Source: Xestospongia muta (taxonomy: Eukaryota; Porifera; Demospongiae; Haplosclerida; Petrosiidae). Taken from it: a DNA stretch of 64,000 nucleotides. The notes under the pieces were generated by a model. It saw only the letters and a list, made by a program, of their open reading frames with translations. It was not told the DNA's origin and searched no databases. Position 1 is the first letter of the stretch. Every line of letters starts with the position of its first letter. The position numbers and the translations under genes were made by a program. Shown one piece after another: positions 46,838 through 60,170 of this stretch. The stretch is from positions 62,001 to 126,000 of the forward strand of contig OY848918.1 in assembly GCA_963693285.1 (NCBI GenBank), given 5' to 3'.

Positions 46838-49105
46838 AGCTCAGATGATTCCTCATCAGTGGTGCTCCTATAATGTGTAATAAATAAAATGTTACATTAA
46901 CAAAACAGATTATATATAAATATGACTTAACCTTTCTGTTCTTCTACTTCTAATGTGAACTGATTGAGGTCAATATAGTATTCTTTAGTTTTTCCATTTG
47001 ATATCCTTCCTGTAACATTTTAAACAAACTCAATGGAATAATCCGTCCATATATGGAACCTTTCAACCACTAAATATTTACCAACATGTGACTCTATAAG
47101 ACCACTATATAATATACCAGAAAAAATGTTCATTAGTCAAGTGAAACATTTTAAAAACTAATTTACCACATCGGTTTTTTCTGAGAATATTTCATCATCA
47201 ATGCTCTCAATTACCATCCATTTGATAGGCAGTTTAACTCCATTATCTTGTCTGAAGTACATCTTTTCATACAAACTTTTGGAAAGTCCAAAGTTTGAAA
47301 CCTTAATGATGCCTTGATGATCAATCCTATATCAAGAACACTTACATTAAAAACAATTGACTAGTGAGTGTTTGTGAATGATAATCTCTCCATAGATCCA
47401 TTGGCATCAGTCTTGTTGTGATCAGCTCTTCTTATTAGTGTTTAAAATTACAATTAACTATTAACTACTGTTGTAATGATTAGAATTAGAATTGATCTCT
47501 ATGTATTAGACCATCTGAAGACTACCAATAGAATTAATTTAAAAATATACCAATTTAATTAGCTCAGTAAAATTTACAAGACTTAATTTTTAAAAGGAAA
47601 TGATCTTCAAAGTTTTTAGGCAAGAGATGATTTCTTCTGCCTTCATGATATTGCCTTCTTGGCTAAAACTCTTTTTTCTGAAGGTCATGAATAGTTTGCA
47701 CTTTTCTATTTAAATATAATAACTTCACAATTAGTCTGTTGTAACTGAAAATATAATTACAATTATTTTAAATTGCTAATAAATTACTAATTAATTAAAA
47801 TTAGAATTACAACAAGCCTGAACAGTATATCAGTGTGTTTAGATCACTAAAACTGATCAATGATTGCAAGAATCAACTTACATGCAATTTCTTGATGCTA
47901 AATCTCTGTGTAGAAGGTTCTGTTCGGCTATATATTCCATACCTTTAGCTATTTGTAGACACTTGGACAGTAGTTGAATTTAAATTTTTTTTCTGTCTAA
48001 ATTATTGGAAGAGTTAAAGTTACAGTACATTCGTTTGTACTAGGTTATTTCACACCTTCTTCATCTGATAGTACTACTAGTGTTGTTCAGTTTCTTTTCA
48101 AATATCTTAACAAGTCACTTTCTAAAAATAAACAAATGATCATTTTTTCATTTAGCCTAATTATTACATAAGATGATTGTTAAAATTTTTAGTTACTATT
48201 GGAATGATGTACATAGAGTGTCTAAAGTAATTGAAGTTATGTAGACTGCATTTATAATTTTGGAATCAGTTTAAATTAGAATTTATGTTTAAATTACTGC
48301 ATTCCAACTACAAAGACAGTAGTAACAGTTTTATTCCATTCTATAAAACATGTTTTGCCTGAAAATGTCTTAATTTATTTATAAGAAATATGAAATGTAT
48401 GACATTTTAACATGTGATGTCATGTTACATGTGTTAGTGATAATCAAAGCCATGAAACAATTTACAATAAATGTAAAGTATACGTATAAATGAAAATTTG
48501 GAGTAACTATAGTCTATAGGTTTCGTAACTGCTACATATGTAGCTATATATTTTTCTCAACTATATATATATATATATAGGGTGGAGGAACATATTTGAA
48601 TTTGGAGGGAGGGACCCAAAGGAGGGGGTTTGGGGGGTCACGGCCCCCCAGAAGCTGAGGAGTGTTTTTGCTTTTAATCCCTTAAATACACATCAATTTT
48701 GATGTAATTTCATATAATATGAATGTGGTAAATACCCAATTGCCACAATTATATTATAATTACAATGAGTGTTTTTCATTGTTCTCTACATATTACATAC
48801 TTCAGTGTAAAAATTTTGGGAGGCACAATCAGCATGTTATAATTTGGGGGGGGGGGCACGTGCCCCTGGTGCCCCATAGGTTCCTCCATCACTGTATATA
48901 TATATATATATATATATAGTACAATGTTACTCAAAGATACCTCTCATATATGGAAGTATATATAAAAGGTGCAGGACCAGCATCAAGACAGGCTCCTTCA
49001 AGTGTCATTACATTGAAGTGATTTAGTTGTTTCATTTTAAGACTCTCAGCTAATAAATCATTGATATCATCATGAGAATAAGTACCCATAAGTTGAAATA
49101 AGATA
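46838..49105 (-). pseudogene. Receptor tyrosine kinase fragment
   Basis: Right to left: helix-C region DDINDLLAESLKMKQLNHFN then VMTLEGACLDAGPAPF (about 49070-48940); catalytic loop [20 protein letters not shown] then [18 protein letters not shown] (about 47978-47883); activation loop IIKVSNFGLSKSLYEKMYFR, then LPIKWMVIESIDDEIFSEKT (about 47333-47168); YYIDLNQFTLEVEEQ (about 47010-46932); and a tail TTDEESSEL with a stop near 46838. HRDLAxRN plus IKWM is diagnostic of tyrosine kinases of the RTK group. DFG is NFG and the whole C-lobe after SEKTDV is missing, as is the Gly-loop/Lys exon. A 315-bp element sits in one intron. Probably dead; a pseudokinase is possible but less likely. Confidence 0.75.
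48583..48897. mobile_element. G-rich insertion element between TA tracts
   Basis: Ends GGTGGAGGAACA and GGTTCCTCCATCAC form short inverted repeats. The inside has runs GGGGGGTCACGGCCCCCC and a G12 run with GGCACGTGCCCC, far richer in G than the surroundings. It lies between TATATA tracts (48563-48580 and 48896-48918), so a target duplication cannot be read. The layout resembles nonautonomous hAT elements; this is inference. Confidence 0.6.
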
Positions 49106-49269
49106 TTATCATTGTATGCATATATTTGATATAAAATAAATAACAAACTGTCAAGCAAACAAATAAATTATATGCTTTAAATATCATTTCTAATCATACA
49201 TTTGTCATCATAGTGTCATAACTGCACTTTTTAGTTTCAGTTCTATTGTTTGTGATTATTTACTCACTA

Positions 49270-49815
49270 ATCCCAAAACATCTAATAGTCAGAATGCTAA
49301 TTTCAATGAATGTGTGGAAGAAGTGCCAGTACTTACCTCAGTAGGACCATGTCTTAGAGAAGAAACTATTTAAAAAGAGCAGTCATGTCTATAGACTATT
49401 ATACAAAGATTGAAAAGATTGGAGAAGGGACTTATGGTATCATTTACAAGGTAAGTCTTCAGTCACACTATATCTCTTACTTGTTGTAAGGGCTAGTCAT
49501 AAACTCACTGGTAAATTGGTGGCTTTGAAGAAATACGTCTTGAGAGTGAGGAAGAAGGTATGTCCAGTACAGCTATTAGAGAGATTTCGATATTGAAGGA
49601 AGTTCAACATCATAATGTTGTGACATAAGTGAGAGTGTGTGTATGTGTGTATTGTGAAGTAAGCAGAATGACATTTATTCATTGATAGAATGGTTCAAAA
49701 TAACCTCAACTCTCTCTCTCTCTTTCTCTCTTTCTCGGACAGACTAATGTTATCACGCGAGTGTGTTGTGTGTGTATTGTGAAGTAAAATGTCCTGATAG
49801 AATGATTCGAAATAA

Positions 49816-49870
<55 letters not shown>

Positions 49871-49997
49871 CAGACTCAAGGAAATAATCCATCTAGATTC
49901 TAAGTTCTATCTTATTTTTGAATTCATGAGTATGGACTTAAAGAAATATCTTGATACTATTCCACCTGGACAGTATATTGATTCAGTATTACTAAAG
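49270..49997 (+). pseudogene. CDK1-like kinase pseudogene (copy v, 5' half)
   Basis: Leader and exon 1 are as in copy iii, with ATG at 49385 and [20 protein letters not shown] at the end. Exon 2 (about 49496-49627) begins [12 protein letters not shown] but one A is missing (AAGAAATACG), shifting the frame through the ESEEEG/REIS region. Exon 3 (49874-49997) is open: [18 protein letters not shown] then [16 protein letters not shown]. The intron between has a small internal duplication of the GTGTGT/CT-tract stretch. The copy ends in a broken minisatellite at about 50055. Confidence 0.83.
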
Positions 49998-50054
49998 GTA
50001 GTAATGGATACATGATTTGATAGACAGATACGTGGATTGACAAATGGATACATG

Positions 50055-50280
50055 AAATAATATTTAATGTAAGGTAGTCTGTTAATGAAGCTATTGTTGT
50101 ATTGAGTATGGATTGTGTTAGACTTATGATGTGTTTTGTCTTGTCTTCACAGATGTAAAGTACATATTTCAATACATTCAGAAGTGAGAGGATGTTTGAT
50201 GTTAACACAGGTCCTATTGATTGTAAGTAAATTATTGTAATTGTATATTTGGAACAAAGACTATTGAAAGACAAAACATG
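50055..50280. repeat. Inverted copy of 18963-19084 and flank
   Basis: 50055-50165 is the reverse complement of 18963-19084. It begins exactly where the minisatellite stops (CAAATGGATACATG). The following 100 bp have no supported feature. Confidence 0.7.
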
Positions 50281-52420
50281 TTTAATTTATATATTCTTTG
50301 GTTTGATAAATGTACCAGTGATACCACTCTGCACATAGTCACATGAAACATTGTTGCATAATTTACAGGTCCATTCACATTTCGTTTCATTTACTATATC
50401 AAAAAACATATAAAATAATTCATTACATTGTATATTTTGATATATCTCTCCGTAGTAATTCATATCAGACATGATCAGTGAAATAATACTTCACTTCATT
50501 ATGGTATTGTCATTGATTTCATCTCGTAATGATTTTAAAAGACCATTTATTGTAATTATACTTTGTCCATGTTGTGACAGGTTTCAATACTTCTTTGATT
50601 GAAAGTCATGGCTAGAATTTCTATGGGACAAGAATTATATATAGTGTAGTAACAAATTGTTTATTGTTCATAGTGTCAACTATTATCCTCATACAACAGC
50701 TTTTCATTATTTACAATTTTAATATGATTATCACATCTAAAATATGTGTATATACAGTGTTTATATAAAATAACTATGTGAGTTACTACTACCTATAACT
50801 GAATTAGGTAAATTGAGTGATTGGAGTTTAATAGATGTGACTGTTTTAACTCATGTTTTTGTTTGTCAGTTTGTTTAGCTATTTTTGTTGATGGAGTTTT
50901 ATGATGTTTTGAGTTGAGAAGAATGGTTTTGTGGAGATAGTACTTTGTTTGCTGGTTCATTTGATATATCCTGTTAAACCTAGATGATATTTCTATTATT
51001 GACTTCAACAAGATTTAATACTGCTCTTATATTCTTTCTTACATGTTGCAGGATATCTTCATCTGTACATTGATCTAATAAGGTATATAGATGATCCATA
51101 TCTCTTTGTATGTCTTCTTTCATGGCAGCTGTTGTAGTGTATTCACCTAAGACTTTTATATTATGGAATATTTCCTCATTCCAAACATTGAGTGACTTCA
51201 TAGAGACATTTAATGGTTCTACTGGAATATGATTCAGGTGAGAGTTTATACACTTATAACAAGGTGAATATGTTTACACATTGTTACATTGAGAAGAGAG
51301 TTGGGACATGTAAATGTATACTCATGTATACAAACATTGCATTCCTTGTAATGCATGTGGCAATTTTGACAAATTGTTGATTTTTGAAGGTGTAGTGGTT
51401 TTCAGGTTTTGATTGTGATATTTGTAAGTGTCCAAGTTGTTTGTCATGATCATAGTGTGTGTCACATAGTTCTACTCTAATTAATTTAGTGTGCTTGTCA
51501 CTTTTAAGAGTTAAAGTTTCTGTGCAATGAGCATTTATCTTGTTTGTTCCTTGTGACTTCAGGATTCTCATACCAGTTGTTTCAATAATAAAAAAACCCA
51601 CTCCTGCTACAATAGAAGTAAATTATCCTCTTATCCATTGTTTCCTTTTTCTCTATAGCTCTTATGTAGGATGAGTCTGTTGGTACTTCCAGTTCTTCTT
51701 TCCACTGTGAAAACTCTGTAGAAGGTAAGGTTTAGTGCAATGAAAAAAATGTTATAGTTGTATTGTATTAAACACAGAGTGAACTATCCTTCATCACATG
51801 CAACTGTTAAAGATTAATTACAAGTAATTAATCTTATTTAGCAATAGTGATGTGTATTACAATACTGCAGTACATATATAAAACTTGTATAATTATTCAT
51901 AACAAACCTTGCATTGTTGAGAAATGTAATGTTTCTGTTTTGATATTGAAGTTAATTTTGTGATGCTCATTAAGATGTTGTCTTAGTTGTTTGATGTAAC
52001 AACAACTGAAGGTACATTCCTTTTCCTTGCACTTGATGGTATTTATTTCATTACCATCTTGGTTGTGTTTTTAATATGCATGTGAAGGCTTTGTTTGTGT
52101 TGGTATTGTTTCTTGTATTTAGGGCAAATGTTAATGTGAGGTAGTGATGATTTAGGAAGAGGAGATTTATTCTCTTTTCCTGATTTATTGGTAGAACTTG
52201 ATTTAAGAGAAAACAGTGTAATTTTATTGTTACTTCTATCTGTTAAAGTATTAGGAAGTTGTGACTGCTCATTAGATAAAGATTGAAGTAATGGACCATG
52301 CATATGAGTTGGATGTGCTTGTAATGGTTGTTTTGATATTTGAAAGTTTGATTTGTTTCCTTTTAAGTCTGAGATGACATTGGTGATGATGTTGGTGCTG
52401 CAGATTTTGACTTTTCCATT
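50281..52420 (-). pseudogene. Degenerate C2H2 zinc-finger gene region
   Basis: Several - strand readings suggest one decayed zinc-finger protein. A Ser/Lys-rich part (about 52303-52120, SLKSSSTNKSGKENKSPLPK) leads to ICPKYKKQYQHKQSLHMHIK, a C2H2-like finger whose second Cys is Tyr. After a frame change come KCKEKECTFSCCYIKQLRQH and LNEHH (about 52040-51970), a second finger. ICQNCHMHYKECNVCIHEYT (about 51370-51310) is a third Cys/His-rich piece in another frame. A small separate reading at 50287-50472 has CEWTCKLCNNVSCDYV. The frames do not connect without indels. Family beyond C2H2-like is not recognised. Confidence 0.45.
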
Positions 52421-53415
52421 GCTGCATTGCTATTGGAGTTCAGTCAGTCATCAGTATCACACCTAATGATAATAATAGTGTGATATTGGGCAAATTGTTA
52501 CATCAGCTGTATTATATTGTATACTGTATACAAAACTCACAATAACTTTAAGTTATGTAGTTCATGTAAAATTTCGTATCTAAATCTAGATATGTCCTCC
52601 TATTGTCTTATTATAATAATCAACACCTTTAATTTTTAATACCTGCTGAAAGGAAGGCTTTACTTTACTTAAATATATAGTGCCATCTTTAAGCATTTTG
52701 AAACAACTATAAAATGATTCACTATAGTCACCTTTATAGCAAGTCAGAACTATTCTTTTGAACTGGATTATTCTATACATTTACCATTATTTCATTATTA
52801 TTAATGACTGTCTTACCCAGTATAGATCTACCTTCCAATTAGTCCATTGAAATGACTCACTTTCTCTAACATATATCATTGACTTATGAATTGACTATAT
52901 GTACAATATTTAGGAATAATAGTTAGTTATGAGTTAACTTGTGCCACACTAACATGATTTCTTAAGATAGGAAAACCCAGATAATGGATTAAATGAATCA
53001 GTATAGTGGAGTGTCTTGCATTGAAAATCAACAACCTAGAATGTAAGGCATTTGAAACACCTTGACTGACATTTTGTTTAGATAATTGTAATAATAATTA
53101 TTATCAATAACAATAATAACTTTACATAACAATACTTACCATCATGGTCCAATGAGCCATTAGGTGTATAGGTACTACCCAGTAATGGTAGTCTTCAAAC
53201 ATTACTAACTATGAGCACATGTATACTAAATGTGACATGAAAGCAAGTCAACATATTGTACCTTTGTGTAATTGTTTTGAACAACATGATCAATGCCATG
53301 TTGTGATTTTAGTTGAAAGAAATATGATATCAGAGGCAAAACATAACAACCCTACAATAACATATATGAATTTGTTATTTAAATTTGACCTAATCACATT
53401 TACATGTGATTTTGT
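52421..53415. other. Intergenic or intronic, nothing recognised
   Basis: A short - strand reading at 52586-52780 (CYKGDYSESFYSCFKMLKDG) is open for 64 codons but has no recognisable family. Otherwise AT-rich sequence. Confidence 0.35.
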
Positions 53416-53880
53416 TCAGACTGTGAATACCTTATCATTGAGCCAGGAAGATGAATCATGTGTTTCTTCATGAACTTGTTTCAGACACTGTAACTGTTTA
53501 CCAGTGATTGATAGTGTTATGTGAAATGGCTGACTAAGACATTCCCAATTGACTGTACACATTATGTTGTTTGATTGTATTTCATCATAGTATTGTTTGA
53601 GATCTATATAGGACAAGATTATTTATTTAATGCATTGTAACTGACATTCATATACCATCCATTACTGGTAGTTTTGTTAATGTACCACATACATGTACTG
53701 ATAGAGCCCTTGTTTGCTACTATTTTCTTGTTTTAGCTCTTGTGCACATAGTAATGAGGCAAGTGCGTTTCTCTCTTTAATAACTGTTTCATCTCTGGTT
53801 GATAATTCTCTTAGAAGTTTATCAAATAGTTGTTTTTGAACATTAATAATTTCAGAAGACTGTCTTAGTGAATTCAAAAA
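53416..53880 (-). CDS. Hypothetical coiled-coil fragment, two exon-like pieces
   Basis: 53877-53677 reads MNSLRQSSEIINVQKQLFDK then LLRELSTRDETVIKERNALA, a helical, charged stretch consistent with a coiled coil. 53616-53416 reads NNIMCTVNWECLSQPFHITL then SITGKQLQCLKQVHEETHD. The two are on the same strand about 60 bp apart and may be neighbouring exons, perhaps of the zinc-finger gene to the left. No family recognised. Confidence 0.35.
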
Positions 53881-54039
53881 ATCACGAGAACTAATAAGGT
53901 GTATATAATATGTGTAAACTAGGTTAGTGTGGTTGAAATTATGTGGTATTTAAGTGATTGGGTTGGAAGGTGGTTTCACCATCTATTCGGGCTACCTTAA
54001 CACTTTTCTTTTGATATATCAGTATATAAGCCTGCTTTT

Positions 54040-55308
54040 GTAAGATCTCATCAAGATCCATGTGGTATACCTTGAAGTAATTATATTTTATTATCATCAC
54101 TTGTATAGCCTACCAAAGAGTCATCCATTTTGTACCACCTTTTGTTGTTTTAAAATGTAGCAAACATAATGACCTTGTGTACAAGATGGTCCAATGTGCT
54201 CTATCATTGCCACCAGGTCAAACATAACTGTAGCTCTCTAAATTGTACATGTTATGATAACTTGTAATTTTGCTTTAAGCACCTGTGGATCACAAAGACG
54301 TAATTCTTCAGAAAATAGTACTAGTGATGTACATTGTGCTTGGCCATTCTTCTAAAAGAATCTTTATATGTAATTTGTTCTTCATATATTTATTGTCAAA
54401 CAATGAGAAGAGTTTACCTTTGTAATTGAAGTATTAAAATAATGTCAATGAATACAGATCTTGTTTTTCTGTTGTTCAAGTTTGTTTGTCACATCTATTG
54501 TTGGTAATGGAACTAATTGAAAACGCATTAATCACATCAGATATCATACCCCCTCTTTTTCACGTAACATCACTTTTTGCAATGAATTTTTGATTGCTTC
54601 TTCTATGTTAGCTCCCTCAATGATATGTCCAATTTATTGTCAACATATTAATAGTAACTGTTAATGTCATACCTACATAGCTACTTGTAGATTTGATTGG
54701 TTGTTTTCAGAAGATCTGGACAATCCACATTTTAGACATTGTATTATGTTAAATATACATTATATATACATATGTGTTCTTACTAGTAGTAGTTATTGTA
54801 GTTTCAGTTAATTTATGTACACTGGTGTCACTTATGATTAAATTAATATATTATTAGTACTAATATTGACTATAAATACCTCTCTTTAATTTGAAGAACT
54901 TAGTAAGAAACTCATGGATATCTTTTGATCACCTGGAGACCAGTGTGGAATGAATTCTATAAAATATGTAATTTACTTCATATTAGTTTTGTCCATTACT
55001 GTTCAGTTGATTGTAGATCTCTGTTGGCTGTATCACCTTAGCCCCTTCCTGCATGCAGAGATTCTTCAATCTTTTTATCAAGCATATACAGCATAACGTA
55101 GCTAAGAGTACATTATATCATTATGATATTGACAATAACAATTCTTACTACATAATTTATGTTTATTTATATATTCTTGTAGGAGAGGAATATGAAGGAT
55201 TGCCTGAAGAGTTCCATTTGCAAACAAGTATTTCCTAGATTTGTTAACACTGAGGGAAGACTTGAGTACATCACAGCTCTCAGTAATCCAAACTGAGCAC
55301 AGTATCAT
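54040..55308 (-). pseudogene. USP-type ubiquitin protease (copy 2, frameshifted)
   Basis: Paralogue of 766-1548 that still has its 3' end. The Cys box region (about 55265-55170) reads VLTNLGNTC, then loses one nucleotide so the rest continues in another frame as ANGTLQAILHIPLLQEYI. The HEF exon (54960-54880) reads EFIPHWSPGDQ with a small deletion before HEFLTKFF. 54622-54545 reads GHIIEGANIEEAIKNSLQKV. The His box is DLVAMIEHIGPSCTQGHYVC then YILKQQK (about 54232-54130), and the end is MDLDEILQKQAYILIYQKK (about 54062-54008). It lies head-to-head with kelch-kinase F, the same arrangement as copy 1 with A. Confidence 0.75.
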
Positions 55309-55429
55309 GTGTATTATGTTTTATTACTTGTTTATTATTCATTGAAAATGTCAAATAATAATTTATGGGAGACCATGCCCATTGTGAAATTAAGTGCTTG
55401 TTCCTCTGCCTAGGAGCAATCTAGAAAAG

Positions 55430-58400
55430 ATGGCTACATCTAGATCAGGTTTGACTACATTATTATAATAGTTATCTATTGTTATGTGTGTGTGTGTCAT
55501 GTTTTACAGATTATTATGTACCTACAAAGAGGTATGATCACTCCACACATATAGTGGGTGACTACCTCTACATGTGGGGTGGTTATATAGATGGTCTCCC
55601 TCAAGTACATGATAATAAAGTCAAACGGAGGATGACCTCTGTTATTGAGTTATTTCACTTACCAACTGGTAAGTGGAAACAACGACCTACCAATGGAAAA
55701 TCTCCACTGGGTCTCTATAAATATGCCTCAACAGTTATCAGTAACAGGATCTACTACTTTGGAGGCTATTGTAATCATCACCAGTGTTGCCATAATAGTC
55801 TCAACTCATTAATAACAGATTCACTTACATGGAACGAACTGTTTCCAACTAATCCAAGTATGGGTCCAATGATGAAGTCAGGCTGTGGGATGATATCTTT
55901 TACATTCAATAAAGTGAATTATCTACTGGTAATTGGTGGATATGGTCCACGTCCCACCTCTCCACAACCTGGTGCTCAGTACAGTGACAAGGGAACACTT
56001 GGTGAAAATGTTCGTACTAATGAGCACCACTACTATCAGTTATCCAGTGGTAAGAAGATCAATATATCATGTTATCAATAAATTATACATCAAGTACAAT
56101 TTTATAACTGTTTGTATTTCAGGTCAGTGGATAATACCAGAAATTAGTGGAGAACGCCCACCTCCTTGTGATAGCTTCACTCTTACATCACTACCAAATA
56201 ACAGAGCTCTGTTATTTGGTGGTGATACTCCTGATGGTCCTGTTAACACTGTGTATATTGCACAGTGTACAAAGACTGCAGTGGTGAGTACAATATGTAC
56301 TAAGTTAAAGTATTTAGTTACTGTATAATATTGTGGAGTAATCAAGTTTAAAGTTTGAGAATGTTGAATGAACTAAATTTAGAGTATAGTGTCTTTATAT
56401 TATTATTAGGAACTGTTTTATTAATGAAAAAGTGATTCACTGTTTGTTAATATTTCTTTAGTCAACTTAGAGGTTATAGTGATAACTGAAACATTCCTAT
56501 AGTCAACTATAGTGATACCATATTTCCTTGACTAAATGTCAGTCTTGAATAGTAGCCTCCCTTTTTGTATATCAATGAAATTGATGATGACCTTGAATAA
56601 ATACTGCAATGTCTGCTTAACAAAATTGTCTATTACTAAGTTGTTCTGTCTAAAAGTTAACAACACAAAAAAGAAATTTCATTTTATAAAAATGTTATAT
56701 TTAAATTTTATTTTAAAAAATCATTTATCAGTCATTAAATAGCTGTAGTTTGATAAAGTTCTTAAACAGTTGAGTTGACAAGGAGGTAATATTTACTTAA
56801 AACTCCTGTCAAAGTTTGATCTATCATTTTACTAACTGATATACAAAGTTTAAAGCTATTGTTTATCAGGAATGTTCATAATCACTTCTAACTCTAGAAA
56901 CTTTAATGATTCACAATTATATTTTAAATACTGTCCTTGATTAGACAACGTCCTGAAATAGTAAATTTCCCTGTTGTTGATAAATATTGAAATAGATGTC
57001 CCAGGTCTTATTGAAGGAAATATGGTAACTAAATTAAAATCCACATAAAGTATAAAATGAGCAATATTTTTAAACATTTCCCAGTATACAGTATTAATTA
57101 CTGCTATGTTAATTGTATAATATGTTAACTTGAGTATTATCTACCCAGCACTGGGAGAAGATAAGTGAACCACTTCCCAAATCAGTGAATTGGCCTCAGA
57201 GTAGATATTTTCATGCTACCACTATTATTAGTGACCGACATGTGATGATGGTGGGCGGAGCTGGTACATCTGACAGCTGGTTATTTAACATTGATACAAA
57301 GACATGGACAAAGGTTAGTTACTAGTTATCATGTGACCTAACTCTAACACAAAGTGAGTTAATGTCTATGATCTACAGTATGAGGGGACATAATAAAGTG
57401 TGACTATTTGAACTTTGACCTCTGAAAATAACCCTCATCTATAGAAAATTTATAATTAATAATAGTTATTGTTTTTTATGACCTGGTTTCATAACTGTAG
57501 TCCTGACACTATAGTTTGTTAACATTTATGATAGTATAGTCTTTTGATATATCTGATTTGTTTATAGTTGTAATTCAGTTATTAAAGACTGTACATAAGT
57601 ACTTATGTTCATGTTTTAAAGTCTTGTAACATGTCAACTCTACCAGTTGATACATAGTTATAGTCTGTTACTAGAGTACATGTGTCCACTGATGTTACAT
57701 GTATAATGACTAGTTTTTGTAGTAATATCATAACATCATTATTATAATGTAATATAGTACACTATATTCCATCTTATAGCTCACTATACCAGAGTCAGTG
57801 ACTAAGAGATACGACCACTCCCTCTCAGTATGGAATGTGTCACCTACCACTGTATGGGTAGTACAATTTGGAGGATACTGTAGTGGTAAACTCAATGATA
57901 CTACAGTACTAGAACTTAGTAAGTACCGTCTATTGATGATAGTATTTGTTATATAGTATACACACACATTATCAGTATTATCACAGTATGATATAGGAAT
58001 GTTGATACACTAACTGTTTATATTACAAAGTAGTCTCATAACTCAATACTATTGTAACATACTATATCTCTCACTGTAGTATGTAATAATGACCAATGGT
58101 CTCTAAAAAATGTAATAACTAACCTGAGGTCAACTGAAGAATATCAACTTAAGCTACGACAGAAGAGACAAGAAACATCTGTACAACCTTTTGTGAGACA
58201 TGGACAACCTCAACTTACTGTCCAATCTCCTACATGTCTTCAACCTTCTCCTACATCACATCAAGAGTCACAAGAGAAAGATAGAGAAATCCAACGATTA
58301 ACACAACAACTTGAGGTTACCAACAAAGAGCTACAAGATTCCAAACAACAGCAGATAGATTTGACAAGAGCTTTTCAAGAGGACCTTCAAACAAAAGAAA

Positions 58401-59404
58401 GACAACTGAATCAACTACGTCGAGAACTTCAAGAAAAACAACAAACTCAAGCTACACTTCAACGTGAACAAAGATTATTTCAACAACAGCTACAGGATAG
58501 TCAAGAGAGGGAAAGAGTACTACGTCAAGAGTGTGATAATTTTCGTCAACAACTCCAAGAGTCAATATCTACTCTTCAACAAACACATCAAGATAATGTC
58601 ACTCTTCAACAACAAGTTCAACAGTTACAAGAACAGTCTCACTGGGTAGTGAGGAGAGAGGAGATTGAGATGAGTGAGGAGATCCTTGGGAAAGGAGGTT
58701 GGGGAGAAGTCAAGGTGGCTAAATTTCGTGGCCTTAGAGTAGCTGCCAAATGCCTTCATGAAGTTATCCTGTCACCATATAACATATCAGTTTTTACAAG
58801 AGAAATGGAGATTGCTGCTAGAGTACGTCATCCCAATCTCCTTCAGTTCATAGGAGCCACTCGAGTGGGTACTCCAGTCATCCTATCAGAATTAATGCCA
58901 ACAAGCCTTCGAAAAGAAATTGAGAAATCTTCACTAACACGACCTCAAATTATCAGGATTGCCCAAGACATATCTGCTGCACTTAACTATCTTCATCTCT
59001 GGCAACCACACCCTATACTACATCGTGATGTTAGTAGTCCTAATGTCCTCCTTGAACCATCTGGTAGTGGAATGTGGAAGGCTAAACTCTCTGATTATGG
59101 CTCAGCTAATCTTGTTCAAAGTATCTCAGCCAATAGCGTAGCTCCTGGTAATCCTTTCTATTCTGCACCTGAAGCTCCATTTCCAGATCAACATTCTCCA
59201 GCAATGGATGTCTTTAGTTTTGGTGTCCTACTAATGGAGATCATCCTACGTCAACCTCCTGCTTCTAAAACAGCAGACAAAATGACTCAATCAGAGACTA
59301 TCCAGTGGCCAGCTATGAAACATCTCGTTCAGAGGTGTATCTCTCGTGAGAGTCAAGTTCGTCCATCTATTTTTCAAGTACTTACTTACCTTGAACATAT
59401 GTAG
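55430..59404 (+). CDS. Kelch-coiled coil-TKL kinase, copy F (intact)
   Basis: Exons are 55430-55448, 55510-56049, 56123-56283, 57149-57313, 57780-57918 and 58080-59404. All phases match and give 782 aa starting MATSRSDYYVPTKRYDHS. Six kelch blades, a coiled coil of about 110 residues, and a kinase with GKGGWGEV, VAAK, HRDVSSPNVLL, SDYGSAN and YSAPEA. The C-lobe is type 2, nearly identical to copy B, including the REPEAT-free tail QVLTYLEHM. Its variable kelch residues form a set of their own (YD, YK, SG, DS, YF, YD; Tyr after four... of the six GG pairs counted in the findings). No signal peptide or membrane span. It is flanked on the left by the USP remnant and on the right by the common tail. 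Probably expressed and cytosolic; ligand and substrate unknown. Confidence 0.88.
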
Positions 59405-60170
59405 TTCATCCACTATACATGTAAGTAGTTCATTTAGTATAATCCTCCTATAATGTACTATGACTATTATATTATTTAGTAGTTTGTATATTACTGTTGT
59501 ATTACTGTGTGACTAGATTATTATTAGTATTGAGTGTATTACCATATATGGACATTATGAACATAATTAGTATTACTTATGAATAATCTTTTGAGTGTGA
59601 CCTTTTTCATTTATTAATTTTATATTAACAAGTTATTATTTATAATATAATAAGTTGATCTTTAAAATGGTCCACTTTCTACTATGTCAAGATTTCATAT
59701 GAATTGACTACATTTATAAAGATGTCTGTGAACTTGTTGTTGTAGTAGCTTCAAAAGATGGTTAGTTGTTATATATATTGTAGAATATCTCTTATCTGGA
59801 GACTGGTTGGTTTAGTTTGACTAGCTAGGGACACCTTCCTTTCATAGGATACAGTACATATTACAACTTTTGATATTAGACACTGTCCTTAGTATAGAGG
59901 TGTCCTCAATATAGAGATTGTATAATACACTAAAGTATTAGTATGGGACTGGAACAAGTGTCCTAAATATAGAGGGTGTCTTTACTGGGAGGTTCCACAT
60001 TATTACATGATATGTTTCATTTTTATATAGTCAAACTACAAACTGTTACTATTCAGTCAGAAGGTCCATTGGTTTCCATGGCAACATACACTCCACTACC
60101 CTACATTGTGGTTCACTACACATCTATGATATCTAATCTTCACTATCAACAATGGGACACAACATAATGT
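59405..60170 (+). repeat. Conserved 3' flank of the kelch-kinase unit (tail 4)
   Basis: Matches 16920-17600 and 5740-6420. The exon-like segment is damaged near 60045-60110 (KLQTVTIQSEGPLVSMAT then a 6-bp duplication CTACCCTAC). Similarity ends at about 60120. Confidence 0.6.
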
